Notes under the pieces: generated by a model
Database searches by the model: none
What the model was told of the DNA's origin: nothing
What the model saw: only the letters and a program-made list of their open reading frames with translations
Shown: positions 33,600-44,763 of the stretch, in pieces
How the letters are laid out: each line of letters begins with the position of its first letter
Numbering within the stretch: the first letter of the stretch is position 1
Position numbers and translations under genes: made by a program
NCBI GenBank assembly: GCA_943787175.1
Contig: CALSLK010000006.1
Coordinates: 62,001-126,000, forward strand
DNA: 64,000 nucleotides
Source: an uncultured Alphaproteobacteria bacterium
GTDB taxonomy: Bacteria; Pseudomonadota; Alphaproteobacteria; SP197
Reading direction: 5' to 3'

Positions 33600-35027
33600 T
33601 CAGTTCTGAACGACTGGCAGCCAGACCGTAAAGGTCGAGCCCTCGCCAGGCGTGCTGGCGATCTGCAACTCGCCGCGATGGCGGTTGAGGACGTGTTTGA
33701 CGATGGCCAGACCCAGCCCGGTGCCCCCCATTTCCCGGCTCCGTGCCGTATCAATGCGATAGAACCGCTCGGTCAGTCGGGGGATGTGATGGGGCGCAAT
33801 GCCTTCGCCCTGATCTGTGATCGAAACCCAGACCAAGGGGCCAACCATAAGGCGCAGACCATTGGGCGCTGTTTCGGCCCGGCCTGCTTTGACGGAAACC
33901 CTGCTGTCGTGCCGGCCGTACTTGATGGCATTGGACATGAGGTTATAGAGCGCCTGCTCAATCTCTCCCTGGTCTCCGCGAACGGGCAACAGATCCGCCG
34001 CTGAATCCAACGACAGCGCGATGCCTTTCTCCTCGGCCTGGAACGCCAGAGAAGACGCCAGGCGCTCAAGCATGGCACCAAGCTCCACCGACCCCGTCGG
34101 CTGGGCGTGCTCTTTCAATTCGATGCGCGACAGGGAAAGCAGATCTTCGACCAGCTGTGCCATGCGCCGGCCCTGATCATCCATCATGCCCAGGAACCGG
34201 TCATAAGCGTCGGGATCGTCCCGGGCGGGGCCCTGGAGTGTTTCGATGCAGCCGATCAGGGTCGCCAGTGGCGAGCGGATTTCGTGGCTGGCATTGGCGA
34301 CAAAATCGACGCGCATCTGTTCAGTGCGGCGTAGCTCGGTCATGTCATGAAACATGGCCATCACGGCAGGGCTGTCGTCTGCTGCCACCGGCATGGGTGC
34401 AATCTCGACCGAGAACAGCCGCTCCACCTGCCCCGAGGAGACGGAAATTTCGATGCGTTCAACGGGTTCGCTGCCAAGCACCAGATCGACGGCCTCTTCC
34501 AGCGCCGGATTGCGCACCAGGCGCGTGACATCCTGGCCAATCGCCTCTTCACCAAACAGCCATCTGGCAGCCCGGTTCATGCGCATGACCCGGCGCGTGC
34601 GCGACAGCAGCAGAAGCGGGTCAGGCAGGGAATCGAGCATCCTGTCGGTTTCAGCCGAAAGCTGGTCAACATGCTCATCCCGGGCCTTGAGGATGCCGTG
34701 GACGCCACCCATCAGGCCTTCAATCGTGTCGCCGGCGACCCAGTGGCGCAACATCGGTGGCGTGGTGAGCACGTCACGTTCCTGTTGCACCAGCCAAAGC
34801 CCCATCTCCTCGAGATTACGCGCCAGCAACCGAAACAGAATTCCGGTCGCGGCTGCTATGACAACAAAACCGGCCAGCGCGGATAGGGGAGTGAGATCCC
34901 CCTGAAAATGCAGAAGCAGAAACACGCCGGCTTCAACGGCAATCAGCGGCGCTGCCCAGCGCAAACCAGAAACGGCAACGGCGCGCCGCACCGGAAGCGA
35001 CCCCGCACGGTGCTGTCGTTCCGCCAT
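33600..35027 (-). CDS. phoR: Phosphate regulon sensor histidine kinase PhoR
   Basis: 475 residues. Two N-terminal TM segments (WAAPLIAVEAGVFLLLHF and LAGFVVIAAATGILFRLLA), a PAS domain at about 115-215 (MLDSLPDPLLLLSRTRRVM), HisKA with phospho-His in NASHEIRSPLATLIG, and HATPase with N, G1 and G2 boxes (ALYNLMSNAIKYG, DQGEGIAPHH, GGTGLGLAIVKHV). Little periplasmic sensing domain, as expected for a kinase controlled by Pst/PhoU. It is upstream of pstS, separated by the Pho-box region. Confidence 0.92.
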   Translation of the reverse strand: MAERQHRAGSLPVRRAVAVSGLRWAAPLIAVEAGVFLLLHFQGDLTPLSALAGFVVIAAATGILFRLLARNLEEMGLWLVQQERDVLTTPPMLRHWVAGDTIEGLMGGVHGILKARDEHVDQLSAETDRMLDSLPDPLLLLSRTRRVMRMNRAARWLFGEEAIGQDVTRLVRNPALEEAVDLVLGSEPVERIEISVSSGQVERLFSVEIAPMPVAADDSPAVMAMFHDMTELRRTEQMRVDFVANASHEIRSPLATLIGCIETLQGPARDDPDAYDRFLGMMDDQGRRMAQLVEDLLSLSRIELKEHAQPTGSVELGAMLERLASSLAFQAEEKGIALSLDSAADLLPVRGDQGEIEQALYNLMSNAIKYGRHDSRVSVKAGRAETAPNGLRLMVGPLVWVSITDQGEGIAPHHIPRLTERFYRIDTARSREMGGTGLGLAIVKHVLNRHRGELQIASTPGEGSTFTVWLPVVQN

Positions 35028-35029
35028 GA

Positions 35030-37288
35030 TCAGGGCCCGACGTCGACCGCCGCCAGTGCGGCCATGTTGAGAAGATCGTTCACGGTTGCACCCAGACGCA
35101 CGATCTGCACCGGCTTTTCCAGACCCACCAGAATGGGACCGATGACCTGGGCGCCACCCATGGCTTCAACCAGCTTGTAGGAAATGTTGGCGGCATGGAG
35201 GCTGGGCATGATGAGTACGTTGGCCGGGCCCGACAGACGCGCGAACGGGTAGTAGGCAAGAGCCTCGGGGTTGAGCGCAGTATCGGGCGCCATTTCACCA
35301 TCAACCTCAAAGTCGACGCCGCGCTCTTCCAGAATGGCCACGGCACCACGCAGGTTTTCCGTCATCTCATGGCCGCGGCTGCCGAAATTGGCAAAGGAGA
35401 CCAGAGCCACCCGTGGCTCGATACCCAGATGCCGCACCTTTGCGGCAGCCTGCACCGTGATGTCGGCCAGTTGATCGGCACTGGGTCGCTCGTGGATCGT
35501 GCTGTCGGCGACAAACAGAACCTGGCTGCCTGACACCAGGATCGACATGCCAAAGACGATCTGACCCGCCTTGGCATCGAGCACACGCTGGATATGGGAA
35601 AGCGCACTGGCATAGTTGCGCGTCACGCCGGTCACCATGGCATCAGCGTCGCCTGCTGCCAGCATGGCCGCGGCAAACACGTTGCGATCCAGATTGATCC
35701 AGCGCTGGCAGTCACGCAGCAACGCGCCCTGGCGCTGCATGCGGGCATAGGTCAACTCGACATACCGCTCACGATTTCCGGTATCGCGCGCATTGGCAAT
35801 CGCAATGCGATCCGGGTTCACGCCCAGGGATTCCATCTGTTCGCGGATGCGGTCCTGGCGTCCGACCAGAATGGCGCTGCCCAGACCCTGGTCACGCCAG
35901 AGCGCTGCAGCACGGATCGTCTTTTCTTCTTCGCCCTCGGCAAAGACAACACGGGCCTGCTTGGCGCGCGCAGCCTCGAAGACCTCATTCATGCGTCCGG
36001 CAACCGGCGAGAGCCTGCCCGACAATTGCGCACGATAAGCGTCCATGTCGATGATCGGCTGGCGGGCTACGCCGGAATCCATCGCCGCCTTTGCCACGGC
36101 CGCAGGCACCCGGCTGATCAGACGGGGATCGAAAGGTTTGGGAATGATGTAGTCGGGCCCAAACCTCAGAAAGCTGCCGGTATAAGCAGAAGCAACCTCA
36201 TCGGGCACATCCTCGCGCGCCAATGCCGCAATGGCTTCGGCAGCCGCAATCTTCATGGCTTCGTTGATCGTGGTTGCACGCACATCCAGGGCGCCACGGA
36301 AGATATAGGGGAAACCCAGCACGTTGTTGACCTGGTTGGGATAGTCCGAACGGCCGGTCGCCATAATGGCATCGTCGCGCACCTCAAGAACCGCCTCTGG
36401 GGTGATTTCCGGGTCTGGATTGGCCATGGCAAAGATGATCGGATTGTCAGCCATGGACGCCACCATGTCGCGCGTCACCGCATCCTTGACCGAAACGCCC
36501 AGGAAAATGTCGGCGCCTTCCATGGCTTCTTCCAGGGTCCGCGCGTCGGTCTTGGCCGCGTGTGCCGACTTCCACTGGTTCATGTTCTCTTCGCGGCCCT
36601 GGAACACCACGCCCTTGGTGTCACACAGCAGCGCATTGTCATGGGGCAGACCAAAAGCCTTCATCAGTTCCAGACAGGCAATGCCGGCCGCACCCGCACC
36701 GTTCACCACGACCTTGCAGTTCTTGAGATCCTTGCCTGCAATTTCCAGTGCGTTGATGACACCGGCCTGGCAGATGATCGCCGTACCGTGCTGATCGTCA
36801 TGGAAGATCGGGATATCGACCAGTTCACGCAGGCGCTGTTCGATGATGAAACATTCCGGCGCCTTGATGTCTTCAAGATTGACGCCACCAAAGGTCGGGC
36901 TGATCAGGCGCACCGTGTTGACGATTTCGTCGACATCCTCGCTGTCGATCTCGATATCGATGCCGTCGACATCAGCAAACCGTTTGAACAGGACCGCCTT
37001 GCCTTCCATCACAGGCTTGGCGCCCAGCGCGCCCAGGTTGCCCAGACCCAGCACAGCCGTGCCATTGGAAACGATGGCGACCAGATTGCCCTTGGACGTG
37101 TAGTCGAACACCAGAGCGGGATCGCGAAAGATCTCCAGACATGGCGCAGCAACACCCGGCGAATAAGCGAGCGAAAGATCGCGCGCGGTATCGAGCGGTT
37201 TCGTGGGCGCAATCGCCAGCTTGCCCGGTCGCCCTTCGGCATGAAACCGCAGCGCTTCAGCGTCGCTGACCTTCGTCTGATCCGACAT
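35030..37288 (-). CDS. maeB: NADP-dependent malic enzyme with phosphotransacetylase-like domain
   Basis: 752 residues. The N-terminal 420 residues are malic enzyme: LSLAYSPGVAAPCLEI, AVLGLGNLGALGAKPVMEGK, FHDDQHGTAIICQAG (metal site) and GAGAAGIACLELM (NADP). The C-terminal 320 residues resemble phosphotransacetylase (VFAEGEEEKTIRAAALWRDQ onward) but in this fusion usually serve regulation by acetyl-CoA. It converts malate to pyruvate and CO2 with NADPH. Two bases separate its end from the phoR start. Confidence 0.94.
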   Translation of the reverse strand: MSDQTKVSDAEALRFHAEGRPGKLAIAPTKPLDTARDLSLAYSPGVAAPCLEIFRDPALVFDYTSKGNLVAIVSNGTAVLGLGNLGALGAKPVMEGKAVLFKRFADVDGIDIEIDSEDVDEIVNTVRLISPTFGGVNLEDIKAPECFIIEQRLRELVDIPIFHDDQHGTAIICQAGVINALEIAGKDLKNCKVVVNGAGAAGIACLELMKAFGLPHDNALLCDTKGVVFQGREENMNQWKSAHAAKTDARTLEEAMEGADIFLGVSVKDAVTRDMVASMADNPIIFAMANPDPEITPEAVLEVRDDAIMATGRSDYPNQVNNVLGFPYIFRGALDVRATTINEAMKIAAAEAIAALAREDVPDEVASAYTGSFLRFGPDYIIPKPFDPRLISRVPAAVAKAAMDSGVARQPIIDMDAYRAQLSGRLSPVAGRMNEVFEAARAKQARVVFAEGEEEKTIRAAALWRDQGLGSAILVGRQDRIREQMESLGVNPDRIAIANARDTGNRERYVELTYARMQRQGALLRDCQRWINLDRNVFAAAMLAAGDADAMVTGVTRNYASALSHIQRVLDAKAGQIVFGMSILVSGSQVLFVADSTIHERPSADQLADITVQAAAKVRHLGIEPRVALVSFANFGSRGHEMTENLRGAVAILEERGVDFEVDGEMAPDTALNPEALAYYPFARLSGPANVLIMPSLHAANISYKLVEAMGGAQVIGPILVGLEKPVQIVRLGATVNDLLNMAALAAVDVGP

Positions 37289-37438
37289 TCTTGTTTTCCG
37301 TGATGTGTTCTGAAATCAACGTAGCGCTCTGCTGCGCTGCAGCAAAGAGAAAGTCATAGGCGGAAAAATTGCGCTTCCGCCCGCCAGCCTCTTGTTTGTC
37401 GCCCCAAGCGGGATCAGGCTTCCGCGAACTTCAATGGA

Positions 37439-38095
37439 ATGACCACCATGGCAAGTGCTGTCCTGGACGACCCCGACATCCGATCCGTGCGCAACTGGAT
37501 GGCGAATCCGCCCGATACCGAGTCGGTCGCCAACTTCGTTCCCGGCCCCGGCATTGAACGGCTCGATCTCTCCTTTGATCTCGCCAAACTACGCACGGCC
37601 CTCGATGAGGCTCTGTCGATCCGTTCCTGGCATGGCGAGAGTTTCCGGGCTCTTCCCCTGACACGGCGCCCCGGCGACGACAGCGTCAGCGCCAACGATC
37701 TGTCGGGGCGTTACTGGATGCGGCGCGACGATCGTTATGTCGAAGAGCCGATGGAAGAGCTCGTCGATGAAGCCGCCTTCAGCGAATTCGAGCCGGCCTT
37801 TGCCGGCACCTATTTCGAGCATGTGCACACCGAGCTCACCAAACGCTTCACGATCGGGCGCATGCGGGTTCTGGCCAAGGACATCTACACCTGCAATTCC
37901 TGGCACCGTGACCCTGAACCGCGCCTGCACATTCCTATTGTTGCGAATCCAGGTTCGCTGTTCATCGTGAACCATCATGTCACACACCTGCCCGCCGACG
38001 GTTCCGTATACTTCACCGACACACGCGGCTATCACACTGCGCTCAACGGTGGCGGCGATGTCCGGGTTCACCTCGTCGCTGCACTCGTACGCTAG
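37439..38095 (+). CDS. Aspartyl/asparaginyl beta-hydroxylase-like Fe(II)/2OG oxygenase
   Basis: 218 residues. A cupin-like core near the C-terminus has NSWHRDPEPRLHIPIVANPG (iron His and Asp), then IVNHHVTHLPADGSVYFTDT and RGYHTALNGGGDVRVHLVAA with the distal His and the 2OG-binding Arg. Resembles the aspartyl/asparaginyl hydroxylase family. Substrate unknown; some relatives hydroxylate free amino acids. It is divergent from maeB and 15 bases before the threonine aldolase gene. ATG 37448 is an alternative start. Confidence 0.68.
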   Translation: MTTMASAVLDDPDIRSVRNWMANPPDTESVANFVPGPGIERLDLSFDLAKLRTALDEALSIRSWHGESFRALPLTRRPGDDSVSANDLSGRYWMRRDDRYVEEPMEELVDEAAFSEFEPAFAGTYFEHVHTELTKRFTIGRMRVLAKDIYTCNSWHRDPEPRLHIPIVANPGSLFIVNHHVTHLPADGSVYFTDTRGYHTALNGGGDVRVHLVAALVR

Positions 38096-38110
38096 AGCGG
38101 AGCTAACACC

Positions 38111-39178
38111 ATGGCCATGAATTCAGCATATCCCTCCGCTTCGGCTTCCCAGGCCAACGCGCCGGGTCTGATCGATTTTCGCAGCGACACCGTGACGCGG
38201 CCCGATGCCGCCATGCGGCAAGCCATGATGCAGGCAGAGGTCGGTGATGATGTCTATGGCGATGACCCAACGGTCAACGCACTGGAAGCCAAGGCGGCGG
38301 GACTTCTGGGCAAGGAGGCTGCGGTTTATTGCACATCGGGCACACAGGCGAACCTCTCAGCCATGCTCAGCCACTGCCAGCGCGGCGAAGAGATCATCGC
38401 TGGCCACGGATATCACGTGCTGGCGGCCGAAGCGGGAGGCTGTGCCGCACTGGGCGGCATCGTTCCCTGTGCCATTCCCACCGGAGCAGACGGTGGTCTC
38501 GACCCCGATGATATCGAAGCCGCGATCAAACCAGATGACCCGCATTGCCCTATCAGCCGCCTGATCAGCCTGGAAAACACCATGGGCGGGCGTGTCCAGA
38601 GTGTCGCGCGGCTGGAAGCGGCAGCAGCCGTCGCACGGCGCCACGGGCTTTCGGTCCATCTGGATGGCGCACGCCTGATGAATGCGTCCGTCGCACTGGG
38701 TGTTTCGGCCAAAGACCTCGCGGCCTGCGCCGACACCGTGACGATCTGCCTATCCAAGGGCCTTGGTGCGCCGGTCGGCACGGTTCTGGCCGGGCCCGCT
38801 GATGTGATTGCCAGGGCGCGGCGCCAGCGCAAACTGCTGGGCGGCGCCATGCGTCAGGCAGGGGTACTGGCAGCATGCGGGCTTTATGCGCTCGAGCACA
38901 ATGTTGAACGCCTGGCCGAAGATCACGCCAATGCCCGGCGTCTGGCGCAGGGCCTGGCCGAACTGCCCGGCTTCGAAATCGACCTGGAAAGCTGCCAGAC
39001 CAACATGGTCTTTGCCCGCCTGCCATCGGGCAATTGGGAGACGATCCTCGATCATGTCGGTGAAGCGGGTGTGACCATTTCCCATGGCCGGAACCTGCGT
39101 CTGGTCTGTCACAAGGACATCACGTCGGATGGCGTCGATATCGCCCTGCAGGCTTTTCAACAGGCGGCGACTTCCTGA
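38111..39178 (+). CDS. ltaE: Low-specificity L-threonine aldolase
   Basis: 355 residues, fold-type I PLP enzyme that splits threonine or allo-threonine to glycine and acetaldehyde. The N-terminus has IDFRSDTVTRPDAAMRQAM, then VGDDVYGDDPTVNALE, SGTQANLSAML (phosphate cup) and VHLDGARLMNAS with the PLP Asp. The PLP Lys is in TICLSKGLGAPVG. A first 20-residue Ser/Ala-rich leader is probably disordered. It has a GGAG ribosome site and follows the 2OG oxygenase gene. Confidence 0.92.
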   Translation: MAMNSAYPSASASQANAPGLIDFRSDTVTRPDAAMRQAMMQAEVGDDVYGDDPTVNALEAKAAGLLGKEAAVYCTSGTQANLSAMLSHCQRGEEIIAGHGYHVLAAEAGGCAALGGIVPCAIPTGADGGLDPDDIEAAIKPDDPHCPISRLISLENTMGGRVQSVARLEAAAAVARRHGLSVHLDGARLMNASVALGVSAKDLAACADTVTICLSKGLGAPVGTVLAGPADVIARARRQRKLLGGAMRQAGVLAACGLYALEHNVERLAEDHANARRLAQGLAELPGFEIDLESCQTNMVFARLPSGNWETILDHVGEAGVTISHGRNLRLVCHKDITSDGVDIALQAFQQAATS

Positions 39179-39255
39179 CCGTGTCTGGCTGCCAGCCCAA
39201 CCGATAACTGTGCTAGGTTCGGGGCAGTCCATTGATCCAGCCAGGAAGAGCCAAC

Positions 39256-42003
39256 GTGTCCCAGGATGCCGCAACAGGCACGCCCGAAGAGGCACCGCCG
39301 ACCGCCGTGGGAACCACAGGCGCACAGACCGGCGGTGGAAAGACCGGCAGTGGGCAGATGACGCCCATGATGGCGCAGTACTGGTCGATCAAGGAGGAAA
39401 ACCCGGCCACCCTGTTGTTCTTCCGCATGGGCGATTTCTACGAACTGTTTTTTGACGACGCGGTCCAGGCCGCAGCCGCGCTCGACATTGCCCTGACAAA
39501 GCGGGGCAAACATCTGGGCGAGGATGTCCAGATGTGCGGCGTTCCCGTCCATGCTGCAGAGACCTATCTTGAACGCCTGATCCGCCACGGCTTCAAGGTC
39601 GCGATCTGCGAGCAGGTCGAAGACCCTGCCGAAGCAAAGAAGCGTGGCCCGAAATCAGTCGTCAAACGCGATGTCACCCGCATCGTGACACCTGGCACCA
39701 TCACCGAAGACACCCTTCTGGACTCGCGCCGCTCGAACCATCTGGCTGCCCTGGCGCGCGCGCAGGACGAGATCGCCGTGGCCTGGATCGAGATGTCGAC
39801 CGGTGCCTTTGCTGTCGAGCCGGTCAGCCCTGCCGCCCTTGCCGCGTTGCTGGAGCGCGTCGCGCCCGCGGAACTGGTGCTGCCTGAACCCCTTTATGAT
39901 GATGACGATCTGGCCGACGCACTGGGCCCGCTACGCGACGTGCTTTCGCCTGAACCGGCTGCACGGTTCGACAGCCGCAGTGGCGAGCGGCGTCTGAAGG
40001 AACTCTTCGGGGTCGCGGCACTGGACGCCTTCGGACAGTTCGGCCGCGCGGAACTTGCGGCCATGGGCGGCCTCGTCGCCTATGTCGAACTCACCCAGAA
40101 GGGCAAGCTCCCCCGCCTGGGGTCCCCGCGTCGCCAGTCGCCCGGCGAAACCATGGCGATCGATGCCGCCACGCGGCGCAATCTCGAGATCATGCAGGCC
40201 CTGGACGGTTCGCGCCGCGCCAGCCTGCTGGGCGTCATGGATCAGCACCGTCACCGGCGTCGGCGCGCGCCAGCTGGCCCAGCGCCTTTCCGCGCCCCTG
40301 ACCGATCCTGCTGGCCATTGCGCGGCGCCATGACGCCGTGGCACGGCCTTTGCTGACGACCGCACCCTGCGCGAAGACACCCGGGCCCTGCTCGCTGAAA
40401 CCCCGGATCTGGAGCGTGCCCTGGGTCGCCTGTCCCTGGGCCGGGGCGGTCCCCGCGACCTTGTTTCCATCCGCGAGGGCCTGAAGGCCGGAGGCGCCAT
40501 CGCGCGCCGGCTCGCCGGCGTGCCCGACCTGCCCCGGTGAACTGGCCCACGCCATCACCCACCTTCAGGCCCCCCCCGACGTCGTGGCCCATCTTGATGC
40601 CGCGCTCGATGACGAGCCGCCCCTGCTGGCCCGCGACGGTGGTTTCGTGCGCACAGGGCCATGCCGAGGCGCTCGACGAGGCCAGAGCCCTGCGCGATGA
40701 CAGCCGCCGCCATATCGCTGCCCTGCAGACCCGCTATCAGGAGATGCCGCCGGCGTGCCGTCCCTGAAGGTGCGCCACAACAACATGCTGGGCTACTACG
40801 TCGAGACGACCCAGGCCCATGCCGACAAGCTCGACCGGGACACCTTCATCCATCGCCAGACCATGGCCAACGCCATGCGTTTCACGACCGTGGAGCTGGG
40901 CGAGCTGGAAGCAAAGATCTCCCAGGCCGGGGACCGCGCCGTTGCCCTGGAGCTCGAGGTCTTCGCCGCGCTGGTCGAGGGAACCCTCGCCGCCGGGGAC
41001 CGGATCGCGCGGGCCGCCACCGCCCTTGCCGCCATCGACGTTTCCTCGGCCCTGGCGTTGCTCTGCCAGCGAACGCAATTACAAACGCCGGCCGGTGATC
41101 ACCGACGACGTCGCCTTTGACATCTGTCGGCGGGCGCCATCCCGTGGTCGAGGCGCTGGCGGACCCGGCAACCGGCCAGGCCTTCATCGCCAACGATTGC
41201 CGTCTGGAGGACGAGGCCCGCCTGTGGTTGCTGACCGGGCCCAACATGGCCGGTAAATCGACCTTCCTGCGCCAGAACGCGCTCATCGCCATCATGGCCC
41301 AGATGGGCAGTTTCGTGCCCGCTGCCTCGGCCCGGATCGGCGTTGTCGACCGCCTCTTCAGCCGCGTGGGTGCGGCCGACGATCTTGCGCGCGGCCGTTC
41401 GACCTTCATGGTCGAAATGGTCGAAACCGCCGCCATCCTCAACCAGGCCGGCAGCCGCGCTCTGGTCATCCTCGACGAAATCGGACGCGGCACATCGCAA
41501 CCTTCGACGGGCTGTCCATTGCCTGGGCAACCCTCGAACATCTCCACGAGACCAACAACTGCCGCGCGCTCTTTGCCACGCACTATCACGAGCTCACCGC
41601 GCTGGCCGCCAGGCTCGACGCGCTCAAGCCCCACACCATGCGCGTCAAGGAATGGCAGGACGCCATATCGTCTTCCTCTACGAGGTCGGTCCCGGGGCTG
41701 CCGACCGCAGCTATGGCATCCATGTCGCCCAGCTGGCCGGCCTGCCGCCCGCCGTCATCACCCGCGCCGAAGAGGTCCTGAAGATCATCGAATCGGGCGA
41801 ACAGGGCAGCGCCCTGGTGCGCCTGGCCGACGACCTGCCCCTGTTCCAGGCCGTCGCCCACCAGCCCGCCAAGGCAGCCGTCGAGCAGGGACCTTCCCCG
41901 CTTGAAGAAGCCGTCGCGGCCATCGCGCCCGACGAGCTGACCCCGCGCGAGGCGCTCGACCTGATCTATCGGCTGAAGGACCTTGCGGAGCGCGGAGTCG
42001 TGA
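39256..42003 (+). pseudogene. mutS: DNA mismatch repair protein MutS, broken by about eleven small indels
   Basis: Starts at GTG 39256 ([15 protein letters not shown]). The mismatch-binding domain is intact ([29 protein letters not shown]), and the first 325 codons read in one frame. Frame then changes near 40243, 40309, 40344, 40534, 40655, 40747, 41063, 41125, 41497, 41653 and 41980, yet each piece continues the MutS protein: [51 protein letters not shown] (Walker A), [12 protein letters not shown] (Walker B) and [13 protein letters not shown]. After the last shift the TGA at 42001 overlaps the likely GTG start of glnD. About 915 residues after repair. Consensus errors are more likely than decay. 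Confidence 0.88.
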
Positions 42004-42060
42004 GCCGCAACCCTCAGGTTCCACAGAGCAGTCGGGCCATCGTCAGCCGGCGCAAGCTGG

Positions 42061-44760
42061 ATGCCGCCCTCGAGGCGCTGGAACGTCGGCGACGGCGCCG
42101 GGCTTCTGGCAACGCTGAGCAGCGCCGTGGAAACCGGCCGTGACGAGATCCAGCGTCGCCTGGAAGCCCATGCACCGGGTCCTGAACTGGTCGCCGGCAT
42201 GAGCCTGCTGATGGACGAAGTCATCAAGGCCATGATGCGCCACATCACCGAGCGTGTTTCGCCCAACCACAATCCGCTCAAAGCCGAGCGCATCGCCATT
42301 GTCGCGGTCGGTGGTTATGGGCGGGGTGAACTCGCCCCCTATTCCGACCTCGACCTGCTGTTCCTGCTCGCCTACAAACCCACGCCCTGGCAGGAGCAGG
42401 TCATCGAACGTGCGCTCTACCTGCTCTGGGACATGGGCCTGAAGGTCGGCCATGCCGTGCGCACCGTCGACGATACGATCCGTCGCGCCCAGGGCGACAT
42501 GACAATCCGCACCGCCGTGCTGGAAGCCCGCTTTCTCTGGGGCGATCGCAATCTCTATCGCTGTCTCGAGCGCCGCTTCGGCCGCGATGTCGTCTCTGAA
42601 TCCGGACCGGAGTTTGTTCACGCCAAGCTTGCCGAACGCGATGCACGCCACCTAAAGATGGGTGATTCCCGCTATGTGCTCGAGCCCAATGTGAAGGAGG
42701 GCAAGGGCGGCCTGCGCGATCTCCACACCCTCTTCTGGATCGCCAAGTACCTCTATCGCGTCAAACGCATTGCCGAGCTGGGCGAGGCCGGTGTCTTCAA
42801 CAAACTGGAGCTCTCGCGCTTCGCGCGCGCCGCGGATTTTCTGACCCGCGTACGCTGCCATCTCCATGTCATCAGCGGACGCGGCGAAGAACGGCTTACC
42901 TTCGATTCCCAGACCGAGATTGCCCGGCGCATGGGATTCTCCGACGGACGCAGCCAGCGCGCCGTCGAGCGTTTCATGAAACGCTACTTTCTCGTCGCCA
43001 AGGAAGTCGGCAATCTCACGCGCATCTTTGCTGCAGCCATCGAAGACAGTCAGGAGGCGCCACGCAACCGTGTGCGTTATGGCGTGGCCCGCGAAAAGAT
43101 CGGCATCTTTCCCGTCGAGGGCGGGCGTCTGGCGCTGCCCGACCGCCGCCATTTCGAGGAACATCCTCGCGACCTCATCGGCATGTTCGCCATTGCCCAG
43201 GAGCAGGGAATGGACCTGCACCCCCGCACCCTATGGGTCATGACCCAGAACATTGCCCGCCTGGACAACGACCTGCGGGAGGATCGGCAAGCCAACGACC
43301 TCTTCATGCAGATCCTGACCTCACGCAACGACCCGGCCCGCGCCCTGCGTTCCATGAACGAGGCCGGCGTGATGGGCCGTTTCCTGCCCGATTTCGGCAG
43401 GGTCGTCGCCCAGATGCAGCACGACATGTACCATGTCTATACGGTCGACGAGCATTCGATCCTGGCGATCAGCATTCTCTCGGGCATCGAACGCGGCGAG
43501 CTGGAGGATGAGCTGCCGCTTGCCACCGAAATCTTCCCCAAGATCCTGCAGCGCCGCGTGCTTTATCTTGCCGTTCTGCTTCATGACATCGCCAAGGGGC
43601 GCGGCGGAGATCACTCCATTCTGGGTGCAGAGGTCGCCGACGAACTGGGACCCCGTCTGGGTTTCAATGCCGAGGAAACGGAAACCGTCGCCTGGCTGGT
43701 ACGCCATCACCTGTTGATGTCGAACACCGCGTTTCGGCGCGACCTGACCGATCCCCAGACCATCGAGGATTTCGTCAAGGTCGTGCAATCGCTCGACCGC
43801 CTGCGCCTGCTGCTGGTGCTGACCGTTGCCGATATCCGCGCCGTCGGGCCCAAGGTCTGGAACGGTTGGAAGGGCGAGTTGCTGCGCGAACTCTACTATC
43901 GCGCCGAAGAGGTCATTTCCGGCGGTCATGGCGAGGCCATCGCGAAACAGCAGCGCGTCCAGTCCATCACCGATGCCCTGCGCGAAGGTTTGGGTAACTG
44001 GGACAGCCGTGCCGTGGATGTCCATATCGCCCGCCTCATCACACCCTATTGGCTGGCTTTCGACACCCCGACCCATCTGGCCCACGCAGAACTGATGCGC
44101 CGTGCCGAGGATGAAGGCGAGCGCGACCTCTCCTTTGCCGTCGAGACCCGTGCCGATCACTTCCGTGACGTCACGGAGGTGACGGTGTTCATCCCCGATG
44201 CGCGCGGTGTCTTTGCCCGATTGGCAGGCGCCATCGCCATCGCCGGTGCCAACATCGTCGACGCGCGCATTTTCACGACACTCGACGGCATGGCGCTTGA
44301 TACCTTCTGGGTTCAGGACGAACGCGCCGGTGCCTTCGACGACGAACGCCGTCTGGCACGCCTGAAGACGCTCGTGCGCCAGATCGCCGACGGTTCGCTC
44401 GACCTCGAGGGCGAAGTCGCGCGGCGGCGTCACGACTGGCAACACGCCATGACCCTGCCCGTCGCGCCGCGGATTCTGATCGACAACAACGCCTCAACCA
44501 AACACACCCTGATCGAGATCACGGCACGGGACCGTCTGGGCCTGCTTTATGATCTTGCCCGGGCCCTGACCGATCTGGGCCTCTCCATCGTCACGGCCCG
44601 TGTCGCGACCTTTGGGGAACGTGCCGTCGATGCATTTTATCTGCGCAACAGCTTTGGTCTGAAGATCACCAGCGAAGCGCAGCTTGCCAAGATTCGCACG
44701 CGCCTTATCGAGGTCATCGACGAAGCCGAAACCGCTGATTTCGCCGGCGCTGCGGAGTAG
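42061..44760 (+). CDS. glnD: Bifunctional PII uridylyltransferase/uridylyl-removing enzyme
   Basis: 899 residues in the open frame. The true start is probably GTG 42000: [23 protein letters not shown] in another frame reads like the GlnD N-terminus, and a +1 indel near 42085 joins it to this frame. The nucleotidyltransferase motif is [19 protein letters not shown], the HD domain [14 protein letters not shown], and two C-terminal ACT domains start at [15 protein letters not shown] and [15 protein letters not shown]. It modifies PII proteins in response to glutamine and is central to nitrogen control. Confidence 0.93.
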   Translation: MPPSRRWNVGDGAGLLATLSSAVETGRDEIQRRLEAHAPGPELVAGMSLLMDEVIKAMMRHITERVSPNHNPLKAERIAIVAVGGYGRGELAPYSDLDLLFLLAYKPTPWQEQVIERALYLLWDMGLKVGHAVRTVDDTIRRAQGDMTIRTAVLEARFLWGDRNLYRCLERRFGRDVVSESGPEFVHAKLAERDARHLKMGDSRYVLEPNVKEGKGGLRDLHTLFWIAKYLYRVKRIAELGEAGVFNKLELSRFARAADFLTRVRCHLHVISGRGEERLTFDSQTEIARRMGFSDGRSQRAVERFMKRYFLVAKEVGNLTRIFAAAIEDSQEAPRNRVRYGVAREKIGIFPVEGGRLALPDRRHFEEHPRDLIGMFAIAQEQGMDLHPRTLWVMTQNIARLDNDLREDRQANDLFMQILTSRNDPARALRSMNEAGVMGRFLPDFGRVVAQMQHDMYHVYTVDEHSILAISILSGIERGELEDELPLATEIFPKILQRRVLYLAVLLHDIAKGRGGDHSILGAEVADELGPRLGFNAEETETVAWLVRHHLLMSNTAFRRDLTDPQTIEDFVKVVQSLDRLRLLLVLTVADIRAVGPKVWNGWKGELLRELYYRAEEVISGGHGEAIAKQQRVQSITDALREGLGNWDSRAVDVHIARLITPYWLAFDTPTHLAHAELMRRAEDEGERDLSFAVETRADHFRDVTEVTVFIPDARGVFARLAGAIAIAGANIVDARIFTTLDGMALDTFWVQDERAGAFDDERRLARLKTLVRQIADGSLDLEGEVARRRHDWQHAMTLPVAPRILIDNNASTKHTLIEITARDRLGLLYDLARALTDLGLSIVTARVATFGERAVDAFYLRNSFGLKITSEAQLAKIRTRLIEVIDEAETADFAGAAE

Positions 44761-44763
44761 ACC

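Noticed and set aside
35594-37303. 569-codon open frame on the plus strand
   Set aside because: Antisense shadow of maeB, with no recognisable motif and a composition typical of a complementary frame.
40537-40767. Short plus-strand frame inside mutS read as a separate gene
   Set aside because: It is partly an off-frame product of the mutS indels; the neighbouring frames carry the MutS protein.
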